Assembly: GCA_021647985.1 (NCBI GenBank)
Contig: JAKITQ010000007.1
Location: 1 to 64,000 of the forward strand
From: Flavobacteriaceae bacterium
Lineage (GTDB): Bacteria; Bacteroidota; Bacteroidia; Flavobacteriales; Flavobacteriaceae
Reading direction: 5' to 3'
DNA: 64,000 nucleotides
The notes below the pieces were generated by a model. It was not told the DNA's origin, ran no database searches, and worked only from the letters and a program-made list of their open reading frames with translations. The position numbers and the translations under genes are program-made. The stretch's first letter is position 1. The number at the start of each line of letters is the position of its first letter. Shown piece after piece: positions 20,985 to 30,419 of this stretch.

Positions 20985-22013
20985 TTATTTTTTTCGATAT
21001 AAAGCAATCAATTTTTGAGTGGCCTCAAATGGCGTAGATTCATGATTTTCAATATTCTGAATTTGCTTTTTAAGCTCAATTTTTATTTTTTTATGTGTGT
21101 AAAAGTCGTCTTGTAATTGTTGATTGATACTTTGAATTAACCAATTTTTATTTTGATTCACCCTGTTATTTTTGAACCAATTATTTGATTTGGTGAGTTG
21201 AACAAATGCCAAAACAATTTGCCAAACTTCCTCAATACCATGATTATTTAAAGCGCTACAAGTAGTTACTTTAGGTATCCAATGATTTTCTTTTTGAGGG
21301 TAAAGGTGCAGTGCCCTACTAAATTCATTTTTAGCAAAATTTGCACTTTTAACATTTTCTCCATCTGCTTTATTAATTACAATGGCGTCGGCCATTTCTA
21401 TAATACCGCGTTTAATACCTTGTAATTCATCTCCAGCTCCAGAAATTTTTAGTAATAAAAAGAAATCGACCATAGATTTAACCAAAACCTCCGATTGTCC
21501 CACACCAACAGTTTCTATTAAAATGATATCGTAGCCCGCAGCCTCGCATAAAATGATGGCTTCTTTTGTTTTGTGAGCTACACCCCCTAGAGAATCACCT
21601 GCCGGACTAGGTCTAATAAATGCATTTTTATCATTTACTAAATTATCCATTCGGGTTTTGTCGCCTAGAATACTGCCTTTATGTACCGAACTACTTGGGT
21701 CAATAGCCAATACAGCGACCTTTTTATTTAAAGAAGTTAAAAGGGTTCCTAAGGCTTCAATAAATGTACTTTTACCAACTCCTGGCGCACCTGTGATACC
21801 TATCCGTATTGAATTGTTGGTGTAAGCTAAACATGATTTTATTAAGTTTGTAGCTTTAACTTTATCATTTTTATTGGTGCTTTCAATCAATGTAATTGCT
21901 CTGCTTAAATAGCTAATATTACCATTTAAAATTTCTTTCAAATACTGTGATGCAGTAATTGTTTTAGCATTTTTGTTTTTAATGGATTTTTTAAAATTTG
22001 ATTTTTGTATCAT
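20985..22013 (-). CDS. meaB: Methylmalonyl-CoA mutase-associated GTPase MeaB
   Basis: GITGAPGVGKSTFIEALG, AVLAIDPSSSVHKGSILGDKTRM, IETVGVGQSE, VINKADGEN. Confidence 0.95.
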   Translation of the reverse strand: MIQKSNFKKSIKNKNAKTITASQYLKEILNGNISYLSRAITLIESTNKNDKVKATNLIKSCLAYTNNSIRIGITGAPGVGKSTFIEALGTLLTSLNKKVAVLAIDPSSSVHKGSILGDKTRMDNLVNDKNAFIRPSPAGDSLGGVAHKTKEAIILCEAAGYDIILIETVGVGQSEVLVKSMVDFFLLLKISGAGDELQGIKRGIIEMADAIVINKADGENVKSANFAKNEFSRALHLYPQKENHWIPKVTTCSALNNHGIEEVWQIVLAFVQLTKSNNWFKNNRVNQNKNWLIQSINQQLQDDFYTHKKIKIELKKQIQNIENHESTPFEATQKLIALYRKK

Positions 22014-22133
22014 TTTTCAATGGATCAATTCCGCGAAAGCGATAATAATGCTTAAATTTAAAATAAAAATATTTAAAGTTGAATTTTTTTTTAAAGAAAA
22101 TGCAACAGTTTATATTTTTACTCGTATTTATAA

Positions 22134-22313
22134 TACCTTAAATCCGCAAGGGTTTTCGTAGCGAAAAGTCTAAATGTCTGTTAGTGTTGGTCTAGCACAT
22201 AAAAAAGTAACACAGGCATGTCACTAGATATGGTGAGTAAGTTTTTTTGAGCATTGTCAACAACGATGGGCAGGTAGGCTTTGCAGTAGAAATACTCTTA
22301 CGGATTTAAGGTA
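22134..22313. mobile_element. Putative MITE-like nonautonomous element (about 180 bp with terminal inverted repeats)
   Basis: Left end TACCTTAAATCCGCAAGGGTTTTC (22134-22157); right end GAAATACTCTTACGGATTTAAGGTA (22289-22313), whose reverse complement is TACCTTAAATCCGTAAGAGTATTTC; 13 bp perfect at the outer ends; no ORF inside. Confidence 0.5.
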
Positions 22314-22330
22314 ATAGAAGATTTAATTCA

Positions 22331-22796
22331 ATGAATAAAAATTTACAGGCGCATTTGATTGAGAAATGCAAAAACAATGAAACTTTGGCTCAAATGCAAT
22401 TGTATGATTTGTATTGCAAGGCTATGTATAATACGGCTTGTAATTATATTAAAGATGATATTATTGCGCAAGATATTATGCAGGAAGCATTTCTTAAAGC
22501 GTTTGTAAAAATAGAATCTTTTACAGCTGAAGCTTCTTTTGGGTCTTGGTTAAAAAGAATTGTAATTAATCAAACTTCTGAAAGTGTATGAAAATAAAAT
22601 GGAAAAGAAGTTGCTGCAAATGGAAAAAGAAATGGAGGTGAAATATGCTAAAAAAATGAAAGAAAAAGGCGCGAAAATGTCTAAATTTAACATTAAAAAA
22701 AGATTGGTTATTAAAGTTCCTAGTGGAGCAACATTAAAAGTTGATTCACGATATGGTAAAATATCATTACCAGATAATATAAAGATTATAAATTAA
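22331..22796 (+). pseudogene. Remnant of an ECF sigma-70 factor locus: sigma N-terminus joined to the tail of a downstream gene
   Basis: ORF 22331-22591 has sigma region 2 (AQMQLYDLYCKAMYNTACNYIKDDIIAQDIMQEAFLKAFVKIESF...FGSWLKRIVINQ) but stops before region 4; overlapping ORF 22584-22796 looks like an internal fragment (SKFNIKKRLVIKVPSGATLKVDSRYGKISLPDNIK). Confidence 0.75.
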
Positions 22797-22839
22797 TTAT
22801 TGTAGGATAAACGCAAAACAGTTTGGTTTTTATTATATT

Positions 22840-22874
22840 AAAACATCTAAAATATTCTTTTAGGTGTTTTTTTT
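22840..22874 (+). terminator. Rho-independent terminator
   Basis: AAAACATCTAAAA-TATTC-TTTTAGGTGTTTT stem-loop with T-tract. Confidence 0.75.
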
Positions 22875-22900
22875 ATTCAATATTTTAATAGAAATGTTCT

Positions 22901-22908
22901 TATCTTTG
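22901..22908 (+). promoter_or_regulatory. Bacteroidota-type -7 element (TATCTTTG) for cysS
   Basis: TAnnTTTG about 31 nt upstream of the cysS ATG. Confidence 0.6.
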
Positions 22909-22939
22909 AAAACTTGTAAATAAACCTAATAAAGTAATA

Positions 22940-24400
22940 ATGCAAAGCCTAAAAATATATAATTCTCTAAGTAATAAAAAAGAAGTTTTTAAACCTATTA
23001 AAGATGGCTTTGTAGGTATGTATGTTTGTGGGCCAACAGTATACAGCAACGTACATTTGGGCAATGTAAGAACCTTTATGTCATTTGATATGATTTACAG
23101 GTACTTATTGCATTTGGGTTATAAAGTGCGTTATGTTCGCAATATTACAGATGCTGGTCATTTAACCGATGATGATGCCGAAGACAAAATATCTACCAAG
23201 GCTCGATTAGAAAAATTAGAACCCATGGAAATCGTACAAAAATACACCATTGATTTTCATAACATTTTACAAAAATTTAATAATTTACCTCCGAGTATTG
23301 AGCCAACAGCAACGGGGCATATTGTAGAACAAATAAAAGCGATTGAAACTATTATAGAAAATGGTTTGGCTTATGAGGTAAATGGATCTGTTTATTTTGA
23401 TGTAATAAAGTATAATAAAACGGAGAATTACGGTATTCTTTCTAAAAGAAAAATTGAAGATGCCATTGAAAATACAAGAGCTCTTGATGGGCAAAGTGAT
23501 AAAAAAAATGCACAAGATTTTGCTTTGTGGAAAAAAGCAGGGCCTGAGCATATTCAACGTTGGGATTCTCCTTGGGGAGTAGGTTTTCCTGGCTGGCACT
23601 TAGAGTGTACGGTAATGAGTTCTAAATACTTAGGTGAAGAATTTGATATTCACGGTGGTGGAATGGATTTAAAATTTCCACATCATGAATGTGAAATAGC
23701 ACAAGCCCAGGCTTGTAATCATGTAGCACCAGTAAAATATTGGATGCACGGAAATATGTTAACCATGAATGGAAAGAAAATGTCAAAATCAACAGGTAAT
23801 AATATTTTACCAAAGGAGATTTTTACAGGAGATAACCCAAATATTACCAAGGCTTATTCGGCAAGTGTAGCTAGATTTTTTATGATGCAGGCTCACTACC
23901 GCAGTGTTTTAGATTTTTCAAATGAAGCGATTATGGCGGCAGAAAAAGGTTTTAATCGTTTGATGGAAGCACTAAATTTATTGAATAAGTTGGAAACATC
24001 GGCGAATTCTTCTTTCGATGTGAGTAAATGGAAACAGCAATGTTATGATGCCCTGAATGATGATTTTAATACGCCAATATTAATTGCCAATTTATTTGAA
24101 GCGGTAAAAATTATCAATCTGATTCACGATCATAAAGAAACTTTAAACGAACAGGATTTAGATAATTTTAAACAGGCAATACACGCTTTTGTTTTTGATG
24201 TTATCGGACTTGAAAACACATCAATTTCTAACGATAATTCAGATAAATTAAATGGTGTTGTAGAAATTTTAATTGCATTGAGAAACCAAGCAAGAGAAGA
24301 TAAAGATTGGAATTTATCGGATAAGATAAGAGATGAATTAATAGCTTTAGGAATACAACTTGAAGATGGCAAAGAAGGCACAACATTTGCTATAAATTGA
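22940..24400 (+). CDS. cysS: Cysteinyl-tRNA synthetase
   Basis: [56 protein letters not shown]. Confidence 0.97.
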   Translation: MQSLKIYNSLSNKKEVFKPIKDGFVGMYVCGPTVYSNVHLGNVRTFMSFDMIYRYLLHLGYKVRYVRNITDAGHLTDDDAEDKISTKARLEKLEPMEIVQKYTIDFHNILQKFNNLPPSIEPTATGHIVEQIKAIETIIENGLAYEVNGSVYFDVIKYNKTENYGILSKRKIEDAIENTRALDGQSDKKNAQDFALWKKAGPEHIQRWDSPWGVGFPGWHLECTVMSSKYLGEEFDIHGGGMDLKFPHHECEIAQAQACNHVAPVKYWMHGNMLTMNGKKMSKSTGNNILPKEIFTGDNPNITKAYSASVARFFMMQAHYRSVLDFSNEAIMAAEKGFNRLMEALNLLNKLETSANSSFDVSKWKQQCYDALNDDFNTPILIANLFEAVKIINLIHDHKETLNEQDLDNFKQAIHAFVFDVIGLENTSISNDNSDKLNGVVEILIALRNQAREDKDWNLSDKIRDELIALGIQLEDGKEGTTFAIN

Positions 24401-24432
24401 ATGAACTAGATTTTAATTGTTTTCTAAAAAGT

Positions 24433-24669
24433 ATGCTTAGAAAAATTTTAATATATCCTTTTGTTTTATTGGTGAAATTTTATCAGATTGCTATTTCACC
24501 ATATATACCAGCCAGTTGCAGATATACGCCTACTTGTTCACATTACACACTTGAAGCTTTAAAAACACATGGATTGTTTAAAGGTGGTTGGTTAGCGATT
24601 AAAAGAATATTTAGTTGTCACCCCTGGGGGGGGAGTGGTTATGATCCGGTTCCTGAGAAGAAAAATTAA
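24433..24669 (+). CDS. yidD: Membrane protein insertion efficiency factor YidD
   Basis: [32 protein letters not shown]...[20 protein letters not shown] at 24433 preferred. Confidence 0.93.
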   Translation: MLRKILIYPFVLLVKFYQIAISPYIPASCRYTPTCSHYTLEALKTHGLFKGGWLAIKRIFSCHPWGGSGYDPVPEKKN

Positions 24670-24727
24670 TTAGAATGGGTAAATTTATTTTCTTTAATAT
24701 ATATTTACCAGAACAAAAAAGAATAAA

Positions 24728-25537
24728 ATGATTTATTTGAGTATAGATTGGAATCCAAATATTGAACTATTTAAAATTGGTTCTTTCGCAATAAGATATT
24801 ACAGTTTAATGTTTGTGATCGCCTTTGTATTGGGCTTACAATTAATGAAACGAATTTTTATTAAGGATAATGTATCCATAGAAAAATTGGATTCATTTTT
24901 TATTTATGCTGTGGTTGCAGTTTTATTGGGGGCAAGAATTGGACATTTTTTATTTTATGATACAAAGTTTTTATTTGAACACCCTTTAGAAGTGCTATTA
25001 CCTGTAAGATTTAATCCTTTTCAATTTACTGGTTATCAAGGGTTAGCAAGTCACGGCGCCGTAATTGGGGTGTTGATTGCTATGTATTATTACAGTAAAA
25101 AGGTATTAAAAAAACCAATGATTTGGATTCTAGACAGAATAGGGATTCCGGTTGCCATTGGAGGTGTGTTTGTAAGAATAGGAAATTTAATGAACTCTGA
25201 GATTATTGGTAAACCAACCAACTCAGATTATGGATTTATTCTTAGGCAATTGGGAGAAGATTTTCCAAGGCATCCAACGCAATTGTATGAAGCTTTTGGT
25301 TATTTAATAACCTTTATTGTTTTGTATTTGGTTTATTGGAAAACGGATAAAAAAGAGAAATCAGGATATATTTTTGGTTTGTTCTTTGTCCTTTTATGGT
25401 CGGTAAGATTTATTGTTGAATTCTTTAAAGAAGCACAAGTAGATAATCGAGCAACTTGGGATTTGAATACGGGACAATTGCTAAGTATACCATTGGTATT
25501 ATTAGGGTTTTATTTTATGTTTAGGAAAACGAAATAA
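24728..25537 (+). CDS. lgt: Prolipoprotein diacylglyceryl transferase
   Basis: IRYYSLMFVIAF, GARIGHFLFYD, GLASHGAVIGV, GNLMNSEIIGKPT, HPTQLYEA. Confidence 0.94.
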   Translation: MIYLSIDWNPNIELFKIGSFAIRYYSLMFVIAFVLGLQLMKRIFIKDNVSIEKLDSFFIYAVVAVLLGARIGHFLFYDTKFLFEHPLEVLLPVRFNPFQFTGYQGLASHGAVIGVLIAMYYYSKKVLKKPMIWILDRIGIPVAIGGVFVRIGNLMNSEIIGKPTNSDYGFILRQLGEDFPRHPTQLYEAFGYLITFIVLYLVYWKTDKKEKSGYIFGLFFVLLWSVRFIVEFFKEAQVDNRATWDLNTGQLLSIPLVLLGFYFMFRKTK

Positions 25538-25658
25538 TTTTTGAGACCATCATAATGCCAAGAGATAGGGTTTTTACTGTTCTACCTCTTAGAAATGCTG
25601 TCAATTTTTAAAATTATCACGTAAAATATTTTTATGTAGCTTTCTTCAAAACAGTAAT

Positions 25659-27443
25659 TTATTTTTCTAAATATTTTATAAGTCTATGACTCTTAGGTAA
25701 GTTCATTTTAACCAATAGTTCTTTCCACCTTGGTTCATCATATATGAGTTTAAATATTGACCAATTAATTGCTTCAATCAAATCAGGGTCAGACACTGTG
25801 TAAGCTAAATTTAAGTATTTAAGAACTTTTTCTTTATCTCCTCTATAAGCATATATTTCTGCTATTAAAGCTTTTGCATTTTCATCATTGGAAGAAATAA
25901 ATTTTTCTAATAATTGATCAGATTCTGCTCTTCTACCTAATCCATAAAGTGCTATGCTTTGTGCAAAATAATTAATGTGTTCTAATGGTTCTTTTTTTGC
26001 TGCATCTAAAGCATTTTGATACTCTTTTTTTGCAACATATATTTTGGCCAAAAGAAAATTACCATATGGTGCTGAAGGGTAAAAATGCAAATAAGTATCA
26101 ACGGATTGTAGTGCTCCATCAAAATCTTCTAACCAAATTTGTACGATACCTTTATTTCTATAATACCCATATTCTTTTGGGTTTAATTTAAGAAGCTTAT
26201 TATGATCATTAACAAGATCAACAAGATTATTTGTTATTCCAGAGAATCCTTTAACTATAGCAGCATTAGCCAATATATAAGCATTATTTGGGTTAATTTT
26301 AAGCGCTTTATCAATATTGTAATTTGCAGAATTAAAATCCATGTTTTGTTGTAGGTCTAATCTGGCTAACGCTGCATAAGCGTTACCATTGTTGCCATCT
26401 AATAAGATTGCCTTTTCAGCGGCTTTTCTTGAATCTTTAAGACCTTTAATTAAAGGTGTTTTTTGATAGTTTATGGCAGATGCAAATATTGCCCTACTAA
26501 GCAATGCATATGCCGGAGCAAATGTCGAATCCATTGCTATTGACTCTTCTAGATTTTTAATCACATCTTCCATAAATTCAACATTATTCTTAAAAAATAG
26601 AAAATCTGCTTGAAGATATAACGAATAAGCTTTAGGATTGACTATGGAAGGTTTCGAATATTCCTTAAAAAGATGTAATTTTAGTTGCTCTCTTACTTTT
26701 AAACTAATATCATTTTGCATTTTAAAAATATCATCTAGTTTGCGATTAAAAGTTTGAGTCCATACTGTTTCTCCGTTTGAAGCGTCTATTAATTGAATAT
26801 CAATGCGTACTTCATTTCTATTTTTACGCACACTACCATCAATAATATAGTTAACTTGGAGCTCTTTTCCAATGGATTTAATATTTGCATTTGTACCTTT
26901 ATAAGTAAATGAAGAACGTCTATCAATAACAAACAAATCCTTCATTTTAGATAATAAACTTATTAGCTCAGTACTCATACCGTCAGAAAAATATTCCTGA
27001 TCTTTTTCTTTACTAATATCTTCAAAAGCCAAAACAGCCAAAGAGTTCGGCTGTACACCCATTTGTGTATTAGATAATTGTGAGTCGTCTGTACCTATAA
27101 ATTGATTATAGAGTAATACGACAATAGCTAATGAAAGTGTGATGATTATTACTTTATTTAGCTTACGGCCTTTTTGCAATGATTTTGGAGTCTCAGGATC
27201 AATCGTTTTAGTTTTTTTAATGCCACTCGGTGTAATCTCATACACCCAGGCTATAATTAAACTAAGAGGAAATCCAATACCTAGGATAACCAAGATAGTT
27301 TTTAATATATAGAGTGGAGCATCAAAAGTTGGAAGGATAATTGATAGTACCTGTATAATAAGCCATGCAGATACTAAATATGCTATACCAACCTTAATTA
27401 CTTGTCGTCTTTTAAGCTCTGCGAAATATTTATTTAGGCCCAT
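25659..27443 (-). CDS. TPR-repeat protein with N-terminal TM helices and a TolB/CadC-like periplasmic region
   Basis: FAELKRRQVIKVGIAYLVSAWLIIQV; SLAVLAFEDISKEKDQEYFSDGMSTELI; later TPR-like repeats. Confidence 0.8.
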   Translation of the reverse strand: MGLNKYFAELKRRQVIKVGIAYLVSAWLIIQVLSIILPTFDAPLYILKTILVILGIGFPLSLIIAWVYEITPSGIKKTKTIDPETPKSLQKGRKLNKVIIITLSLAIVVLLYNQFIGTDDSQLSNTQMGVQPNSLAVLAFEDISKEKDQEYFSDGMSTELISLLSKMKDLFVIDRRSSFTYKGTNANIKSIGKELQVNYIIDGSVRKNRNEVRIDIQLIDASNGETVWTQTFNRKLDDIFKMQNDISLKVREQLKLHLFKEYSKPSIVNPKAYSLYLQADFLFFKNNVEFMEDVIKNLEESIAMDSTFAPAYALLSRAIFASAINYQKTPLIKGLKDSRKAAEKAILLDGNNGNAYAALARLDLQQNMDFNSANYNIDKALKINPNNAYILANAAIVKGFSGITNNLVDLVNDHNKLLKLNPKEYGYYRNKGIVQIWLEDFDGALQSVDTYLHFYPSAPYGNFLLAKIYVAKKEYQNALDAAKKEPLEHINYFAQSIALYGLGRRAESDQLLEKFISSNDENAKALIAEIYAYRGDKEKVLKYLNLAYTVSDPDLIEAINWSIFKLIYDEPRWKELLVKMNLPKSHRLIKYLEK

Positions 27444-27516
27444 TGATTTCGAAATATAAGAGAATTTCTTGTTTTATGCGCACAACTTACTAATTTTATT
27501 TTATCGATATATTCGT

Positions 27517-28299
27517 TTATACCTCTTTATCTTTATCATACGGAATTTTATCAAGCAGATAATCAATGGCCTCAGCACGAGCGTCAGTTTTTCGATTTGC
27601 TTTAATTACTTTAAACGGGATGCCTCCTTTTTTTGTGTTTTCAAACATTTTGTTTTTATAAGCGGTATATGAATCCCACAAATCCTGAGCTCTTTCGTCT
27701 ACCTTGCTCATTTTCCATTGTTTGAGTGGGTTATTTTTTAATTCTTCAAATCTTTTATTTTGCTCTTTTTTTGAGATAGACATATAAATTTTCACCAATT
27801 GAATACCTGATTCAGTGATCATTTTTTCAAAATTATTTACATGATTTAAAAATATTTCATATTCTTTTATGGTACAAAAACCATTTACAGGTTCTACAAC
27901 GGCTCTATTGTACCAGCTCCGATCAAAAAAAACTATTTCTCCTGCTTTCGGAAATTGCTTTACATAGCGTTGAAAGTACCATTGTGTTTGCTCTTCTTCA
28001 GTTGGACGTGGAAGTGCAACGATTCGAAAATGACGGGGATTGATTCGTTCTGTAATTCTACGAATGGCGCCCCCTTTACCTGCAGAGTCTCTACCTTCAA
28101 AAATCACAATTACTCTTTCATTATTATCAATAATACAAGTTTGCAATTTAATTAATTCTACCTGTAGTTTTTTTAATTTTGATTCATAATCAACATATCG
28201 AATAGTTTTCTGTAAATTAATTGTTTCATTGATTAATAAGGATGTAAGTCCTTTATTAGAATTTAATTTTTTAACATCATTGGGTGAAAGTGTATCCAT
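27517..28299 (-). CDS. ppk2: Polyphosphate kinase 2 family protein (1 of 2)
   Basis: IFEGRDSAGKGGAIRRITERINPRHFRIVALPRPTEEEQTQWYFQRYV, FFDRSWYNRAVVEPV. Confidence 0.93.
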   Translation of the reverse strand: MDTLSPNDVKKLNSNKGLTSLLINETINLQKTIRYVDYESKLKKLQVELIKLQTCIIDNNERVIVIFEGRDSAGKGGAIRRITERINPRHFRIVALPRPTEEEQTQWYFQRYVKQFPKAGEIVFFDRSWYNRAVVEPVNGFCTIKEYEIFLNHVNNFEKMITESGIQLVKIYMSISKKEQNKRFEELKNNPLKQWKMSKVDERAQDLWDSYTAYKNKMFENTKKGGIPFKVIKANRKTDARAEAIDYLLDKIPYDKDKEV

Positions 28300-28312
28300 T
28301 TTTAATTCTAGA

Positions 28313-29170
28313 TTAATTAATTTTGTTTATGGCGCGATAGTAATGCATAATTACATTTGGGTCTGATAACAAAGGCGTATTAAAATCATCTTTACCATCA
28401 TAATCAATTCGAGATAAAACATGACGCATACATTCCAATCTGGCTGTTTGTTTGTTGTTTGTTTTTACAATAGTCCACGGACTGAAAGAAGTATGTGTTT
28501 TGTTAAACATAAGCTCTTTGTATTTTGTATATTTCTCCCAATATTCTTGCCCTTTTTGATCTACAGGGCTAAATTTCCAACGTTTTAACGGATTGTCTTT
28601 TCTGGCATCAAATCTTTTTGCCTGTTCTTCTTTTGAAATGGATAACCAGAATTTTATAATTACGGTACCTTCTTCATACAGCATGTGTTCAAATTCAGGT
28701 AACTGCATCATAAACTGTCTGTACTGTTCATCTGTACAAAAACCCATAACTGGTTCAACTACGGCTCTATTATACCAACTTCTGTCAAAAAAAACGATTT
28801 CACCCGGGTTGGGTAAATGTTGTATGTAGCGCCTAAAATACCATTGTCCTTTTTCAAGAGTGGTAGGCCTGTTTAAGGCAACCAAACGCATGGCTCTTGG
28901 GTTTAAATGTTCTGTAAACCGTCGGATATTACCTCCTTTTCCGGCAGCATCTCTACCTTCAAAAATGATTGCTACTTTTTTATTATTGTTTTTAACCCAT
29001 TGCTGTAACTTGACCAATTCAATTTGTAAATACTTTTTTTCTTTTTCATATTGAATGGTAGTAATTACTTTATCTATATTGATATTTTTCTTTTTAACAA
29101 TTTGGTGAAGATCTTCACGAGATCCAATGGATTCAAAGTCTTCTTTGGTTAAATTTATTTTTTTTGACAT
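28313..29170 (-). CDS. ppk2: Polyphosphate kinase 2 family protein (2 of 2)
   Basis: IFEGRDAAGKGGNIRRFTEHLNPRAMRLVALNRPT, FFDRSWYNRAVVEPVMGFC; start set to the MSKKINL ATG. Confidence 0.93.
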   Translation of the reverse strand: MSKKINLTKEDFESIGSREDLHQIVKKKNINIDKVITTIQYEKEKKYLQIELVKLQQWVKNNNKKVAIIFEGRDAAGKGGNIRRFTEHLNPRAMRLVALNRPTTLEKGQWYFRRYIQHLPNPGEIVFFDRSWYNRAVVEPVMGFCTDEQYRQFMMQLPEFEHMLYEEGTVIIKFWLSISKEEQAKRFDARKDNPLKRWKFSPVDQKGQEYWEKYTKYKELMFNKTHTSFSPWTIVKTNNKQTARLECMRHVLSRIDYDGKDDFNTPLLSDPNVIMHYYRAINKIN

Positions 29171-29175
29171 AAACC

Positions 29176-29856
29176 TTATTTTGTTATACAAGTATTTGGA
29201 TTATTAGAAAGGTGCAATTTTGCATCAGATGGAGAAATATATGGTATACCTAACCCCATTCCTCTTAAAATAAATAGCAATCCAATTATTATTACAAATA
29301 TAGGGATTGCTTTTTGAATTTTATTTCGAATAGATAATTTTAAAAAATTACCTAAAAAAACGGCACCGGTCATCATAGGAATGGTTCCAGCCCCAAATAA
29401 AATCATATAAAATGCACTGGTAGTGATATCGCCAGATGAAATAGCACCTAAAACCGCCATATAAACAAGTCCGCATGGTAAAAAACCATTTAAAAACCCT
29501 ATGGTAAATATTGCTTTATTCGATTTTTTTTTAAGATAAAGACCTAGTTTGAATTTTACCTTTCCAATGCTCGAGTACAATGGTTTGGTAATATTTAGTT
29601 TGTTTAATATTGTGGATGGGGTGACTACTGTTAAAATCATTAAAATTCCAATAACAATTGATAGTCTTTGCTGAAAACCAGATAAGTATAATCCTTTACC
29701 AATAATACCGAATAATACACCAATCAAACCATAAGTAAACAACCTTCCAGCATGATATAGAAAAGTTTGCCAAAACATTTTCACCTTGTTATTTTTGTCT
29801 ACTGGAAGAATAAAGGCAATTGGACCACACATAGCGATACAATGAAAACTACCCAA
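29176..29856 (-). CDS. Sulfite exporter TauE/SafE-like family membrane protein; true start uncertain
   Basis: GSFHCIAMCGPIAF, GFLNGFLPCGLVYMAVLGA, PMMTGAVFLGNF; next to the ccoGH locus. Confidence 0.85.
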   Translation of the reverse strand: MGSFHCIAMCGPIAFILPVDKNNKVKMFWQTFLYHAGRLFTYGLIGVLFGIIGKGLYLSGFQQRLSIVIGILMILTVVTPSTILNKLNITKPLYSSIGKVKFKLGLYLKKKSNKAIFTIGFLNGFLPCGLVYMAVLGAISSGDITTSAFYMILFGAGTIPMMTGAVFLGNFLKLSIRNKIQKAIPIFVIIIGLLFILRGMGLGIPYISPSDAKLHLSNNPNTCITK

Positions 29857-29940
29857 TAAACCTAATATGAAAGCCGTATATAAAATGATTGTAAAATTTA
29901 ATTGTTGAAAATAAAATTGAGTTGTATCAAGAAAAACCCA

Positions 29941-30390
29941 TTAATAATACCAGTTTTCTTTTATTAGATATTTTTCTCCATTATAATTCCAGTCTACCTT
30001 GATGATCCATTTTCCTGAAACCAATAAACTATCTGGAATTACTTTATGCTGTGCACTTAAATTAATTTCTTGGATAAAATCTAATTTTTTATTAGACAAT
30101 CTTTGGAAAATAATATTTCCTGTTATTTTTTGATAATCCATATTATTAGGAAATAAAATATGGATGCCTTCTTTAGAGTTACTTAAAGTAATATTTTGAT
30201 CTAATCTTAATGCGTTGTTTAATTTGTCAATATCTTCCTGATAATGTAATTCATCTTTATAATAATCTTCCGAAACAAGATCATGTTTTAATTCAGGAGA
30301 AAAAGACCTGTAAAAAAAATAAAGTATAAATGACATAAAAAGTACGATCGCTATAAAGATTCCTGTGCCCCAATTAAATTTTATTTTCAT
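29941..30390 (-). CDS. FixH/CcoH family protein
   Basis: FNWGTGIFIAIVLFMSFILYFFYRSFSPELKHDLVSEDYYKDELHYQEDIDKLNNA. Confidence 0.9.
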   Translation of the reverse strand: MKIKFNWGTGIFIAIVLFMSFILYFFYRSFSPELKHDLVSEDYYKDELHYQEDIDKLNNALRLDQNITLSNSKEGIHILFPNNMDYQKITGNIIFQRLSNKKLDFIQEINLSAQHKVIPDSLLVSGKWIIKVDWNYNGEKYLIKENWYY

Positions 30391-30419
30391 TTTAATGTGT
30401 TTGATTTTGTAAAATTAAA

